Positions 35,958 through 45,235 of a DNA stretch of 64,000 nucleotides are shown here, piece by piece. Under the pieces are notes generated by a model. That model ran no database searches and had not been told where the DNA came from. It saw only the letters and a list, made by a program, of their open reading frames with translations. The position numbers and the translations under genes are program-made. Each line of letters opens with the position of its first letter. The stretch's first letter is position 1. Source of the stretch: an uncultured Acetatifactor sp. (GTDB taxonomy: Bacteria > Bacillota > Clostridia > Lachnospirales > Lachnospiraceae); contig CANQWM010000001.1 of the NCBI GenBank assembly GCA_947627535.1, positions 1-64,000 on the forward strand. The letters are read 5' to 3'.

Positions 35958-36236
35958 ATGGATTGCTTTGAAAAGCTGGGAGAAACAATTTCGGCAAAAG
36001 GGAAGCAGGTGGCGGATAAGGCGAAAGACACGGTTGAGATTTTAAACCTGAAGAGCCAGATATCTACCTGCGAGGAAGTCATCAAGATGAACTACCTTGA
36101 GATAGGCCGGCTCTTTTACGAAGAATATGGCAGCAATGCGGACGCGCCCTTTGAAAAGCAGCGGACTGCCATAAAGAACGCCCGCATCGGCGCGGAGGAA
36201 CTGCAGAAGAAGATCGACCGCCTGAAGGGACTGTAA
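35958..36236 (+). CDS. Small coiled-coil protein, unknown
   Basis: A 92-residue protein (MDCFEKLGETISAKGKQVADKAK) predicted to be mostly helical. It resembles the front part of Lachnospiraceae proteins that carry a C-terminal zinc ribbon, which this one lacks. A GTG start at 35949 is also possible. It ends 8 bp from the convergent PBP gene stop. Confidence 0.65.
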   Translation: MDCFEKLGETISAKGKQVADKAKDTVEILNLKSQISTCEEVIKMNYLEIGRLFYEEYGSNADAPFEKQRTAIKNARIGAEELQKKIDRLKGL

Positions 36237-36244
36237 GATCAGTT

Positions 36245-38962
36245 TTACTGCGGCGGCTGTGCATTGGCAGCAGCGTTGGCGGCAGCCTGGGCTGCTGCCC
36301 TTCTCTGCTCAATTTCCCATTGCTGGCTGCTTAGAATCGCTTCATAGTCAGGGTTGGCAAAGAAGGCGGCGTCATGCTGGCACTGGTTGGTGGTCCTCGG
36401 CTGGATCACCGTCTGAGTGCCGTCCGGATTGATGACGATGGTTGTGGAGCCGGCGATCAGAGCGGGATCTTCCAGCAAGGGCAGCTCCAGCGTCCCGTAA
36501 TAGCGGAACGGGCAGTCGGCGCAGGCCGGAAGCTGGTCGTATTCGCAGATATCCCCCTGATAGTGAATGTCACAGTAGTCTGTGGGAACGGTTCCGTCTT
36601 CAAAATATTCTGTTTTGATGTTGGACGGATCCAGGTCGCAGAGCCCCTCGATGGGAAGCTTGCCGGATTTGCTGCAGACCTGGGCCTGTACAATATTGGC
36701 AGGCTTTTCAAAAGGAACGCTGACAAGATTCTCATGGATACGGGACATGACCGCCCGCCACAGCTTCTTTGAGGTATTGGTGGCTCCGGAGCGCGTCATC
36801 TTGATGGCGTTATCGTATCCCGACCAGACCGTACAGGTATAATAGGGAGTAAAGCCTGCGAACCAGACGTCCTTGGGCCCGGTGGAGGTTCCCGTCTTGC
36901 CGGCCATGGTCATTCCGTCGAATCTTGCGCCGCTTCCGGTTCCGCCGCTGGCGGTCATAACGTCCACCATGGCGTCGGTGAGCAGGAATGCGGTGGTTTC
37001 CTTGATGACACGCCTTGTGGTGGGAACGGTGTTGTCTAAAATCACGTTGCCGTCCGAGTCGGTGACGCGGGAGTACAGCTTTGGCGCCACGTAAGTGCCC
37101 ATGTTTGCGATGGCAGCGTAAGCGGCGTTGAGCTCATAGGGGGAGACGCCGTTGGTCAGGCCGCCCAGCGCGGCGGGCTGGCGCAGATCGGTATAGACCT
37201 GTCCGTTCTTGACCGTGCTGGTCGTCAGGGTAGTAAAACCGAAATTCAGCAGATAGTCGTATCCCAGCTGGGGCGTGATAACGGTAAAGGTCTTGATGGT
37301 GACGATATTCAGAGACTTTACGATGGCGTCCCGGATAGACTGGATCCCCTTAAAATCGGTATAGCTGTCCACGGAGGTTCCATCGTCATAGTTAAAGGGC
37401 GCGTCGTTGTACACGGTGGCGAGAGTCTGTCCGGCGCTGTCCAGAGCGGGAGCGAAGGCTGCCAGCGGCTTGAAGGTGGATCCCGGCGAGCGGAGAGCAC
37501 TGGTGGCCCTGTTCAGGGTCCGGCGTCCCTCCTTTGCGCCGCGGCCGCCTACAATGGCCACCACATAGCCTGTATGCTGGTCTTCTATGACGATGGCGGC
37601 CTGGGGCTGGGCGGTCATGGAGATAGATTCCTCATAATTGTCCTCCGTGTTCTCCACGCCAAGTTCCTCCATCATAGCCGCGCGGTAGGTCTCAATGGCT
37701 TCGTTGGCGGCGTCCGTGGAACTGAAGATCAGATTAAAATTACTGTTCTTGTTCTTGCGGAACCATGTGGTCATGTTTTCCTGGCTGAAGTTATGGGGCT
37801 GTTCCTCCGCGTCAAATATGGTGAGGGCGTAATTCAGATACCAGTCCACATCCGCGGGGTAATTGTCGGGGTTCGCAAATTCCTCGTCCGCAATGGCCTG
37901 AATGGTGGGATCCAGGGTGGATTCGATCCGCAGGCCGCCGGACGTGAGCATATTTTCCGCCATGGCGTCGGTGTAGCCCGCAATGTTTACCAGATCCTGC
38001 TTCACCTGGATATATACGGCGTCGGAAAAGTAGGAGCCGGCGGTTGCGTTGGTATTCTGGTGCAGATTGGTGTTATAGACCGTGATGCGGTCATATACGT
38101 CGTCCGTGTCCGCCACAGCCTCCGCGTACTGTTCGGGCGTGATGAACTCCTTCTCCAGCATCTTGTTCAGGCAGTCCTGACGGCGCCGCTTGTTTCTGTC
38201 CGGATGGCTGATGGGATTGTAGCCGGAGGGGTTCTGGGTAATGCTGGCGATAACGGCGCACTCCGATATGGTCAGGTCGCTGGCGGATTTACCGAAATAT
38301 CTCTGTGCCGCGGCTTCCACGCCCAGCGTATTCTGCCCCAGGTTGATGGCGTTCATATAGTTTAACAGGATGTCGTCCTTGCTGTAGTATTTTTCAATCT
38401 CCAGAGCGAGGAACTGCTCCTGCAGTTTTCGCTTTACCATTTTGATCAGGTTTCCGTCTTCCTCGGTCCAGGTGGTGAAGACGGTATTTTTCAAAAGCTG
38501 CTGGGTGATCGTGCTGCCGCCCTGTTTTTCTTTCCCCATGGTTTTCAGGAAGTTATAGCCCGCCCGGCCGATGCTGTAAAAGTCAATGCCGTTGTGCTGG
38601 TAAAAGCGCTCGTCCTCTATGGCCACAAACGCCTTTCCCAGATAGTCGGGGAGCATGTCTATGGAGGCCACGGGGATGCGGTTGGAGTTGGTAGTCACAT
38701 ACTGGTCGATCTCGTTGCCCGCGTTGTCGTAGACGATGGTAGCCTGTCCGGAGGCGACGACGTCTCCCAGACGGATCTTGGGCGTGGAGGCGAGGATGCC
38801 CCGGTAAGCGCCGATTCCGCCTGCAATCAGGAAGACACAGATTCCGATCACGGCGACCAGTATTGTTTTTACGATCAGGAGCAGGAATTTCCGCTCCAGC
38901 CTGACCGCTTTAGAATTCAGCGCCCGCTGTTTGGACCGGACGCCCTTTTTTCCGTAATTCAT
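36245..38962 (-). CDS. Class A penicillin-binding protein (transglycosylase/transpeptidase)
   Basis: A 905-residue bifunctional peptidoglycan synthase. A short cytoplasmic tail and one membrane helix (IVKTILVAVIGICVFLIAGGI) lead into the GT51 transglycosylase (AIEDERFYQHNGID with catalytic glutamate, GGSTITQQLLKN). The transpeptidase carries the three motifs: the serine-lysine pair in SPGSTFKP, SLN in VKSLNIV, and KTG in AGKTGTS. The last 150 residues include cysteine-containing segments (CDLDPSN, CEYDQLPACADCP) and end in an alanine/glutamine-rich tail. GGGAGGAA precedes the start. Length and order match PBP1a/PonA-type enzymes. Confidence 0.96.
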   Translation of the reverse strand: MNYGKKGVRSKQRALNSKAVRLERKFLLLIVKTILVAVIGICVFLIAGGIGAYRGILASTPKIRLGDVVASGQATIVYDNAGNEIDQYVTTNSNRIPVASIDMLPDYLGKAFVAIEDERFYQHNGIDFYSIGRAGYNFLKTMGKEKQGGSTITQQLLKNTVFTTWTEEDGNLIKMVKRKLQEQFLALEIEKYYSKDDILLNYMNAINLGQNTLGVEAAAQRYFGKSASDLTISECAVIASITQNPSGYNPISHPDRNKRRRQDCLNKMLEKEFITPEQYAEAVADTDDVYDRITVYNTNLHQNTNATAGSYFSDAVYIQVKQDLVNIAGYTDAMAENMLTSGGLRIESTLDPTIQAIADEEFANPDNYPADVDWYLNYALTIFDAEEQPHNFSQENMTTWFRKNKNSNFNLIFSSTDAANEAIETYRAAMMEELGVENTEDNYEESISMTAQPQAAIVIEDQHTGYVVAIVGGRGAKEGRRTLNRATSALRSPGSTFKPLAAFAPALDSAGQTLATVYNDAPFNYDDGTSVDSYTDFKGIQSIRDAIVKSLNIVTIKTFTVITPQLGYDYLLNFGFTTLTTSTVKNGQVYTDLRQPAALGGLTNGVSPYELNAAYAAIANMGTYVAPKLYSRVTDSDGNVILDNTVPTTRRVIKETTAFLLTDAMVDVMTASGGTGSGARFDGMTMAGKTGTSTGPKDVWFAGFTPYYTCTVWSGYDNAIKMTRSGATNTSKKLWRAVMSRIHENLVSVPFEKPANIVQAQVCSKSGKLPIEGLCDLDPSNIKTEYFEDGTVPTDYCDIHYQGDICEYDQLPACADCPFRYYGTLELPLLEDPALIAGSTTIVINPDGTQTVIQPRTTNQCQHDAAFFANPDYEAILSSQQWEIEQRRAAAQAAANAAANAQPPQ

Positions 38963-39028
38963 TGCTTCCTCCCATTTTGCCGCTCCTGCGGCGAAAGCTC
39001 CTGTGATTTAGAACAAAATCTATCTTTT

Positions 39029-39057
39029 ATTATAACAAAAACCGGTATGTAAAGAAA
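39029..39057 (-). promoter_or_regulatory. Extended -10 promoter of the PBP gene
   Basis: On the minus strand, TATAAT (plus 39029-39034) is preceded by TGT. The -35 region is weak (TTTCTT). A small hairpin, GCCGC TCCT GCGGC, lies in the leader. Confidence 0.5.
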
Positions 39058-39079
39058 GGTTTTCTTTTTTTCTTAATAA

Positions 39080-39107
39080 TTGTTTCACATTTTACCCGGT
39101 TTATGCT
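39080..39107 (+). promoter_or_regulatory. Promoter for the YigZ-family gene
   Basis: TTGTTT at 39080-39085 and TATGCT at 39102-39107 with a 16 bp spacer. It is divergent from the PBP promoter. Confidence 0.5.
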
Positions 39108-39155
39108 ATTCTAAACAGGGTGGAGACGGCCCGAATCATAACGGAAACAGGTGTT

Positions 39156-39812
39156 ATGGAAATGGATAATACGGAGACGAAAGCCTCTCTGTGCCGTGTG
39201 CTGATCCAGGGCGGACAGGGGGAATACGAGGAAAAGAAGTCCCGCTTTATCGCAACGGTGCAACGGTGCGTAAGTGAAGCGGAGGCGCTGGCCTTCATTG
39301 AGGAGACAAGGAAGAAATACTGGGACGCCCGGCACAACTGCTACGCGTTTCGTATCGGCGCCAAGGGAGAGCTTGCCAGATGCAGCGACGACGGGGAGCC
39401 CGGGGGTACAGCGGGCAGGCCGATCCTGGAGGTGCTTGCCGGGGCGGGACTGAGCGATGCAGCGGTAGTGGTGACCCGGTACTTCGGCGGCGTACTGCTT
39501 GGAACCGGCGGTCTGGTCCGCGCCTACACAAGGGCTGTGCAGGAGGGACTGAAAAACTGTGTGATCGGCAGAAGATGCGACGGATTCGAGGTGGAGATAC
39601 AGACCGATTACAACGGGATCGGAAGGATCCTGTATCTGCTGGGCGACATGGGACTGGAACCTTTGGACACCAGCTATGCCGATATCGTAACGCTTCGGCT
39701 GCAGGCGCCTGCGGGAGATATGGAAAGGCTTGGACAGCGGCTGGCGGAGGCTACCGGCGGCAGGGCGGTATTCCGCAAGGGCAGGGCTGTCTCGTATCTT
39801 GTCAGGGAATGA
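39156..39812 (+). CDS. YigZ/IMPACT family protein
   Basis: A 218-residue protein of the IMPACT/UPF0029 family. The core runs EKKSRFIATVQRCVSEAEAL, HNCYAFRIGAKGELARCSDDGEP, GTAGRPILEVL, and VVTRYFGGVLLGTGGLVRAYT. The C-terminal RNA-binding-like domain is DUF1949. The yeast and human IMPACT proteins act in translation control; the bacterial role is unresolved. The ATG at 39156 is preferred over a GTG at 39120, though the ribosome-binding site is only fair. Confidence 0.9.
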   Translation: MEMDNTETKASLCRVLIQGGQGEYEEKKSRFIATVQRCVSEAEALAFIEETRKKYWDARHNCYAFRIGAKGELARCSDDGEPGGTAGRPILEVLAGAGLSDAAVVVTRYFGGVLLGTGGLVRAYTRAVQEGLKNCVIGRRCDGFEVEIQTDYNGIGRILYLLGDMGLEPLDTSYADIVTLRLQAPAGDMERLGQRLAEATGGRAVFRKGRAVSYLVRE

Positions 39813-39919
39813 AGGCTGTGGGGGAATCAATATTGTCAGAACATGAGGAGTATACATGAGCCGGTCCGGGGCGGGGATAAAGCTGTGCGCGGACGGCGGC
39901 ACCAAGGGAGAGACAGGTT

Positions 39920-41266
39920 ATGGAAAAAGAAGAGATGAGGGAGCTTCTGGAGCTTCTGGATACCAAACAGTACACAAAGCTGCGCCAGTTTCTGGGCGAG
40001 ATGAACGACGCGGATATTGCCGCCCTCATGGAGGGATTGGAGGAAAAAGCGCTGCTGAAGGTGTTCCGGATTCTGCCGAAGGATCTGGCGGCGGATGTAT
40101 TTTCCTATCTGGAGGTGGACAGTCAGCAGATGATCATTACGTCCCTGTCGGACAGGGAGGCGGCCAATGTCATTGATAACCTGATGGCGGACGACGCGGT
40201 GGATCTTCTGGAGGAAATGCCGGCAAACGTGGTGGATAAGCTTCTGGAAAATGCAAAGCCGGATACCAGACAGGCCATTAACCACCTTCTGCGGTATCCG
40301 GAGGATTCCGCCGGAAGTATCATGACCGTGGAGTATGTGTCCTTAAAGGAGAGCATGACGGTGGCGGAGGCCATTGAGCGCATCCGCAGGGTGGGGCTGG
40401 ACAGTGAGACCATCAATATCTGTTATGTGCTGGATTCCAAGAGACGCCTGGTGGGGACGGTGGCCCTGCGGTATCTGCTGTTAAGCGATTCGGATGAGAT
40501 CATAGGAGATATCATGCATGAGAACGTGATCTCCATCAACACGCTCATGGACCAGGAGCAGGTGGCGGCCCAGTTTAAAAAGTACGACTTTACCGCCATG
40601 CCGGTGGTGGATAATGAAGACAGGCTTGTGGGGATTATCACCGTGGATGATATCGTGGATATCATGGAAGAAGAGACCACGGAGGATATGGAAAAGATGG
40701 CGGCTATCGTGCCCAGCGACAAGCCTTATATGAGGACTTCCGTGCTGGAAACATACGGGAAAAGGATTCCCTGGCTGCTGCTTTTGATGGTGTCTGCCAC
40801 GTTTACCGGCGCCATCATCAGCTCCTTTGAGGAGGCGCTGAGCGTGTATGCGTCCCTTATCGCGTTTATCCCCATGCTGATGGATACCGGGGGAAATGCG
40901 GGCGGACAGGCCAGCGTTACCGTGATCCGTGGGCTGTCCCTGGGGGAGATCGGCTATAGGGATGTGCCAAGGGTGGTATGGAAAGAGGTTCGGGTGGCTG
41001 TTTTATGCGGTCTGACGCTGGCGGCGGCGAACTTTGCGAAGCTGATGCTCTTTGACCGGGTGGGGCTGGCGGTTGCGGCCACCGTATGTCTGACGCTGGT
41101 TGCGGCGGTGCTTATGGCCATGCTGGTAGGCTGTCTTCTTCCCGTTGGGGCAAAGCGGCTGGGATTTGACCCGGCGGTGATGGCGAGTCCGTTTATCACC
41201 ACCATTGTGGATGCGCTGTCGCTTCTGGCGTATTTCCGCATGGCTTCGCTGATTCTGGGAATCTGA
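39920..41266 (+). CDS. mgtE: Magnesium transporter MgtE
   Basis: A 448-residue Mg2+ channel. Its N-terminal cytoplasmic superhelix is built of MgtE_N repeats (LLEEMPANVVDKLLENA), followed by two CBS domains (SIMTVEYVSLKESMTV; ENVISINTLMDQEQVA). Five membrane helices follow, with the pore motif PMLMDTGGNAGGQASV. The N-terminal and CBS parts sense internal magnesium and close the channel. AAGGGAGAGACAGG is upstream. The 107 bp leader is too short to hold a magnesium riboswitch. Confidence 0.96.
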   Translation: MEKEEMRELLELLDTKQYTKLRQFLGEMNDADIAALMEGLEEKALLKVFRILPKDLAADVFSYLEVDSQQMIITSLSDREAANVIDNLMADDAVDLLEEMPANVVDKLLENAKPDTRQAINHLLRYPEDSAGSIMTVEYVSLKESMTVAEAIERIRRVGLDSETINICYVLDSKRRLVGTVALRYLLLSDSDEIIGDIMHENVISINTLMDQEQVAAQFKKYDFTAMPVVDNEDRLVGIITVDDIVDIMEEETTEDMEKMAAIVPSDKPYMRTSVLETYGKRIPWLLLLMVSATFTGAIISSFEEALSVYASLIAFIPMLMDTGGNAGGQASVTVIRGLSLGEIGYRDVPRVVWKEVRVAVLCGLTLAAANFAKLMLFDRVGLAVAATVCLTLVAAVLMAMLVGCLLPVGAKRLGFDPAVMASPFITTIVDALSLLAYFRMASLILGI

Positions 41267-41308
41267 GGGGGCCGCGCGGCATTCCATTCCGCTGCGCTGC
41301 AGCTCCAT

Positions 41309-41414
41309 GCCGCCGCGCGGCGGCTTTATTCCGCCATGCGCGCATTCCGCCCCCATGCCGCCATGCGCATCGGGAGAACGTGGGGATGTTCTCCCGATGT
41401 ACGGCTGCGCCGTA
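41309..41414 (+). repeat. Stack of hairpins after mgtE
   Basis: Three perfect inverted repeats in a row: GCCGCC/GGCGGC (41309-41324, then TTTATT), CATCGGGAGAAC/GTTCTCCCGATG (41368-41399), and TACGGC/GCCGTA (41400-41414). The first could terminate mgtE. Confidence 0.85.
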
Positions 41415-41415
41415 T

Positions 41416-41480
41416 AGAAAAGGAGCCAGGACGGTTCCGATGAGAGCAAGCTCTCCCGGAACCGTCCTGGCTCCTTTTCT
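41416..41480. terminator. Long bidirectional terminator
   Basis: A perfect 23 bp inverted repeat (41416-41438 with 41458-41480) around a 19 nt loop. Arms carry AAAA at the outer 5' side and TTTT at the outer 3' side, so it serves both mgtE and the convergent ABC genes. Confidence 0.92.
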
Positions 41481-41486
41481 GCATGG

Positions 41487-43271
41487 CTATGCTAAGAAAT
41501 CAAACTGTGATATGTACAGGTCGTAGTAGGCGCCTTTCTGGGCCAGCAGTTCGTCGTGGGTGCCTCGTTCTACAATGCCGCCTTTGTCGATGTACATGAT
41601 GCAGTCGGCGTTCTTGATGGTGGAGAGGCGGTGGGCGATGATAAAGGAGGTCCTTCCCTTTAACAGCTCGTTCAAGCCTTTCTGCAGCAGGATCTCGGTC
41701 TCCGTGTCTATGCTGGAGGTGGCTTCGTCCAGGATCAGGATCTTCGGGTCCGCGAGCAGCGCCCGGGCGAAGGAGATCAACTGTCTCTGGCCGGCGGAAA
41801 GCCTGCTTCCCCGTTCATTCACTTCCGTATAATATCCGTTCTCCATCTGGGAGATAAAGTCGTGGGCGCAGACGGTTTTGGCGGCCGCGATCACCTGTTC
41901 GTCGGTGGCATCCCTGTTTCCATAACGTATGTTATCCATGATCGTTCCCGAGAAGATGAAGCTGTCCTGCATCATGACGCCCATCTGGGTGCGCAGGGAG
42001 TGGATGGTCACTTTGGAGATATCGATGCCGTCGATCAGGATCTGTCCGGAATCCACGTTGTAGAACCGGCTGATCAGGTTTACGATGGTCGTCTTTCCCG
42101 CACCGGTGGGGCCGACGAAAGCATAGGTTTCTCCCTGCTTCGCGGTAAAGTTGATATTGTCCAGGATCCTGTGCCCCTCTTCATAGCTGAAGCAGACGTT
42201 CCGGAATTCCACCTGTCCCTGGATGGGCGGCATGATTCCCGCGTCCTCGGCGTCTTTTACGAGAACCGGCTCGTCGATGGTCTCAAAAATACGCTCCAGA
42301 TAGGAAATGGCGGTCAGCAGGGAATTGTAAAAGCTGGCCAGGGTGTTGATGGGGGCCCAGAACCGTCCGATGTAGGAGGTAAAGGCAATGAGCACGCCCA
42401 CGGTGAGGGTGGCGTCCGGCGCCAGGATCCAGCGGATGCCGAGAACGTAGATAAAGGATGTGGTAATGGCGGAGATCATGTCCACGCTGGGGCCCATGAT
42501 AAAGTTGAATTTTACCGCCCGCATCCAGGCCTTTCGGTAGTTGCCGCTTAAGCCGTTGAAAATATTGTTGTTTTCCTTTTCCCTCACAAAGGACTGGGTG
42601 ACCCGGATCCCGTTGATGCTTTCCGCAATATAGGCGTTCAGGTTGCTCTGTTTGTTGGACTGGATCTGCCAGGCTCTGCGCTGTCTTCTCTTGATGAAGA
42701 CGATCACGGCGGCCAGAAGGGGAAGGCCGCAGAGACAGATCAATGTCAATCTCGGGTCACAGATCAGCATGAATATAATAATGAAGAACAGGTTGCAGAG
42801 ATCGGTGATGGTATTGACGATACCGTTGCTTAAAAGGTCGCTTAAGCTGTTTACATAGTTTACCACCCTGACCTGGATTTTTCCGTGGGGCCTGTCGTCG
42901 TAATAGGAGAAGGGAAGCTCCTGCAGGTGGTTGAAGATGTCCGTGCGGATGGCGTGAATGATATTCTGGCCGATGATGCTCATGGTCTTGATCTTAAAGC
43001 GCATGGCAATGGCAGAGTAGGTCGAGACGGCCAGGGTCAGCAGCGCCATCAGGGCGATCATTCGCATATCCTTCGCGGGAATGTAAAAGTCCATGATCCT
43101 CTGAAAAAAGATGGGGATCATCATGGTCAGGGCGGAAGAGGAGAGCATCAAGACAATAACGCCCGCCATTTTATTTTTGTAGGGAGAGATATAGCCGCCC
43201 AGACGTTTTAATTGATTGACGTCGAAGCTGTCCTCCAGCACCTCGTCCATGTCATAACGGTTTCTTGCCAT
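41487..43271 (-). CDS. ABC exporter half-transporter, consensus ATPase subunit
   Basis: A 594-residue membrane/ATPase fusion with six membrane helices and one nucleotide-binding domain. Walker A is GPTGAGKTTI, Walker B LILDEATSSID with the catalytic glutamate, and the H-loop histidine is in IIAHRLS. The signature is LSAGQ rather than LSGGQ. It pairs with the next entry, whose catalytic residues are altered but whose signature is canonical, which is the arrangement of heterodimeric multidrug exporters. GGAGG, eight bases before the ATG at 43271, fixes the start. It is the second gene of the pair, one base after its partner. Confidence 0.92.
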   Translation of the reverse strand: MARNRYDMDEVLEDSFDVNQLKRLGGYISPYKNKMAGVIVLMLSSSALTMMIPIFFQRIMDFYIPAKDMRMIALMALLTLAVSTYSAIAMRFKIKTMSIIGQNIIHAIRTDIFNHLQELPFSYYDDRPHGKIQVRVVNYVNSLSDLLSNGIVNTITDLCNLFFIIIFMLICDPRLTLICLCGLPLLAAVIVFIKRRQRRAWQIQSNKQSNLNAYIAESINGIRVTQSFVREKENNNIFNGLSGNYRKAWMRAVKFNFIMGPSVDMISAITTSFIYVLGIRWILAPDATLTVGVLIAFTSYIGRFWAPINTLASFYNSLLTAISYLERIFETIDEPVLVKDAEDAGIMPPIQGQVEFRNVCFSYEEGHRILDNINFTAKQGETYAFVGPTGAGKTTIVNLISRFYNVDSGQILIDGIDISKVTIHSLRTQMGVMMQDSFIFSGTIMDNIRYGNRDATDEQVIAAAKTVCAHDFISQMENGYYTEVNERGSRLSAGQRQLISFARALLADPKILILDEATSSIDTETEILLQKGLNELLKGRTSFIIAHRLSTIKNADCIMYIDKGGIVERGTHDELLAQKGAYYDLYISQFDFLA

Positions 43272-43272
43272 A

Positions 43273-45048
43273 TCACTCACCTCCTCTCTGTTTTTTCAGC
43301 TGTTTGTCTTCCGATAACAGGTCATACGGAATTTCGCCGTACTGGTTGCGGAACGCCTTCGCGTAATACCCTCCCTGGGCCAGCAGCTCATCGTGGGTGC
43401 CGTGTTCAATAATGCGCCCATTATCCATTACCAGGATCATGTCGGCGTCGCGGATGGAGGAAATACGATAGGCGATGATGAAAATCGTACAGCTGTTTTT
43501 TAAGGTTTTCAGCTGGTTCTGGATGTAGCTTTCCGTCTCCATATCCACGGCCGAGGTGGTATCGTCCAGAATCAGGATGGAAGGATCCTTTAACAGCGCC
43601 CTTGCCAGGGAGATCCTCTGCTTCTGGCCGCCGGAAAGGCCCACGCCCCGCTCGCCCACAATGGTGTCATAACCGTCCGGGAGAGCGCGGATGAAGTGGT
43701 TGGCGTCCGCCATGACGGCGGCGTGCTTTACCTCCTCAAAGCTGCAGTCCGGCCGTCCGTATGCGATATTGCCCTCGATGGTATCGGAGAACAGGAAGAC
43801 GTCCTGCATGGCCATGCCGATGTTGTCGCGGAGATTGTAAAGGTCCATGTCGCGCACATCCTGACCGTCTACAAGAACCTGCCCCGAGGTAGTGTCGTAA
43901 AAGCGGCAGAGCAGATTCATAAGGGTGGATTTCCCGGAGCCCGTGGAGCCGATGATCCCCACGGTCTGGCCTGCGCTGACCTTAAAGTTAATATCCGTCA
44001 CGATATCCTCGTCGTCCGCCCGGTAAAAGACATTCTTAAATTCCACGTCGCCGTGAATCTTTTCGTGGATGCCGCCTGTGCGGGGGGTATGCACCTTGGG
44101 ATCCTCGCTGTAGGTGGCGTAAATCTTCTCCACGGAGGTCAGGAAATTCTGAATGTCGTTGACCCACCATCCCGCCATGCGCAGGGGCATGTTCAGCATC
44201 CAGAGATAGCCGTTTACCTTTACCAGATCACCGAGCGTGATCTCCTCCTGAATCACCATGTAGCCGCCGTAGAGCATGAGAACGATGGTGAGGGCGTTGG
44301 ACAGGATCTCAAAGATGGGAACGTATTTCATCCACACCTTGGAGGCGTTGATCTGGGCGTCCCTGAATTTATCGTTTTCAACCTCAAACTTTTCCTTTTC
44401 GTAATCTTCCTTGGCGAACGCCTTTACCACCCGGTTGCCGCTGACATTTTCCTGGACGAAGGCGTTCAGGGAGGAGAAGCAGTTTCGGTTCCGCTGGAAG
44501 GCGGGTCTTACCTCTCTGGACTGGCGGTAGGTGGCAAACGCGGTAAAGGGCAGCACGACGAGCATACAAAGCGCAAGCTTTACATTGACCGTGAATACCA
44601 TTAACAGCGCCAGAATAAACAGGAGCACGTTCTGGTACACCACATAGATAACATATGCTATAAAATGCCGGATCGCATCCATGTCGCCGGTCTGGCGGCT
44701 CATGAGGTCTCCGGTGCGCTTCTTATTATAGAAGGCAAAGTCCTCTTCCAGAAGCTTCCGGTATACCTTGGAGCGCATGTCGTAAAGCGTTCCCTGGGAC
44801 GCGGTCTCGAACACAAGCTGGTAGGTGAACCGGAAACAGCTGTTGAGCAGGGTCACGGAGAGCAGGCAGATTAACAGCTTCGGCAGAAGGCTGTAGTTTT
44901 CGGCCCGGATCACATCGTCCACAATGATGCCGGATATGTACGGGTTGACGATGGAGAGGAAGGCGATGGCCGTGGTCAACAGTATCCCCAGAAACATCAG
45001 CTTCTGGTATTTTTTCAGAAATGAAAGGAACCATTTAAAGGGTGTCAT
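43273..45048 (-). CDS. ABC exporter half-transporter, degenerate ATPase subunit
   Basis: A 591-residue half-transporter. Walker A (GSTGSGKSTL) and signature (LSGGQKQR) are canonical. Walker B reads LILDDTTSAVD, with aspartate for the catalytic glutamate, and the H-loop reads IIAYRIS, with tyrosine for histidine. One ATP site of the dimer is therefore predicted to be non-hydrolytic, as in known heterodimers of the TM287/288 and BmrCD type. AAGGAGG, seven bases before the ATG at 45048, fixes the start; an in-frame TTG six bases earlier is rejected. An AraC regulator is divergently encoded 188 bp away. Confidence 0.92.
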   Translation of the reverse strand: MTPFKWFLSFLKKYQKLMFLGILLTTAIAFLSIVNPYISGIIVDDVIRAENYSLLPKLLICLLSVTLLNSCFRFTYQLVFETASQGTLYDMRSKVYRKLLEEDFAFYNKKRTGDLMSRQTGDMDAIRHFIAYVIYVVYQNVLLFILALLMVFTVNVKLALCMLVVLPFTAFATYRQSREVRPAFQRNRNCFSSLNAFVQENVSGNRVVKAFAKEDYEKEKFEVENDKFRDAQINASKVWMKYVPIFEILSNALTIVLMLYGGYMVIQEEITLGDLVKVNGYLWMLNMPLRMAGWWVNDIQNFLTSVEKIYATYSEDPKVHTPRTGGIHEKIHGDVEFKNVFYRADDEDIVTDINFKVSAGQTVGIIGSTGSGKSTLMNLLCRFYDTTSGQVLVDGQDVRDMDLYNLRDNIGMAMQDVFLFSDTIEGNIAYGRPDCSFEEVKHAAVMADANHFIRALPDGYDTIVGERGVGLSGGQKQRISLARALLKDPSILILDDTTSAVDMETESYIQNQLKTLKNSCTIFIIAYRISSIRDADMILVMDNGRIIEHGTHDELLAQGGYYAKAFRNQYGEIPYDLLSEDKQLKKQRGGE

Positions 45049-45162
45049 GGGCAAACCTCCTTTTCTTCTTTTACCATTTTACTTGTCGTTTCTTAAAAAG
45101 AAATGGAGTATCTTGCTTCTTTGATGTAATTATTTGCTATGTGGCGGACGGACAGAAAATTG

Positions 45163-45191
45163 GTGACTTTTTGAAGAAAAAGGGTTAAAAT
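45163..45191 (+). promoter_or_regulatory. Promoter for the AraC regulator
   Basis: GTGACT at 45163-45168 and TAAAAT at 45186-45191 with a 17 bp spacer. I found no convincing promoter for the divergent ABC genes in the same gap. Confidence 0.5.
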
Positions 45192-45235
45192 GGGTACGAG
45201 GGGAAAGCAAAATAGGAAAGGGAAGGTTTCTCAGG

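Noticed and set aside
41267..41480. CRISPR-like array in the repeat-rich gap after mgtE
   Set aside because: The repeats are inverted stems of differing sequence, not regularly spaced direct repeats, and no cas genes are nearby.
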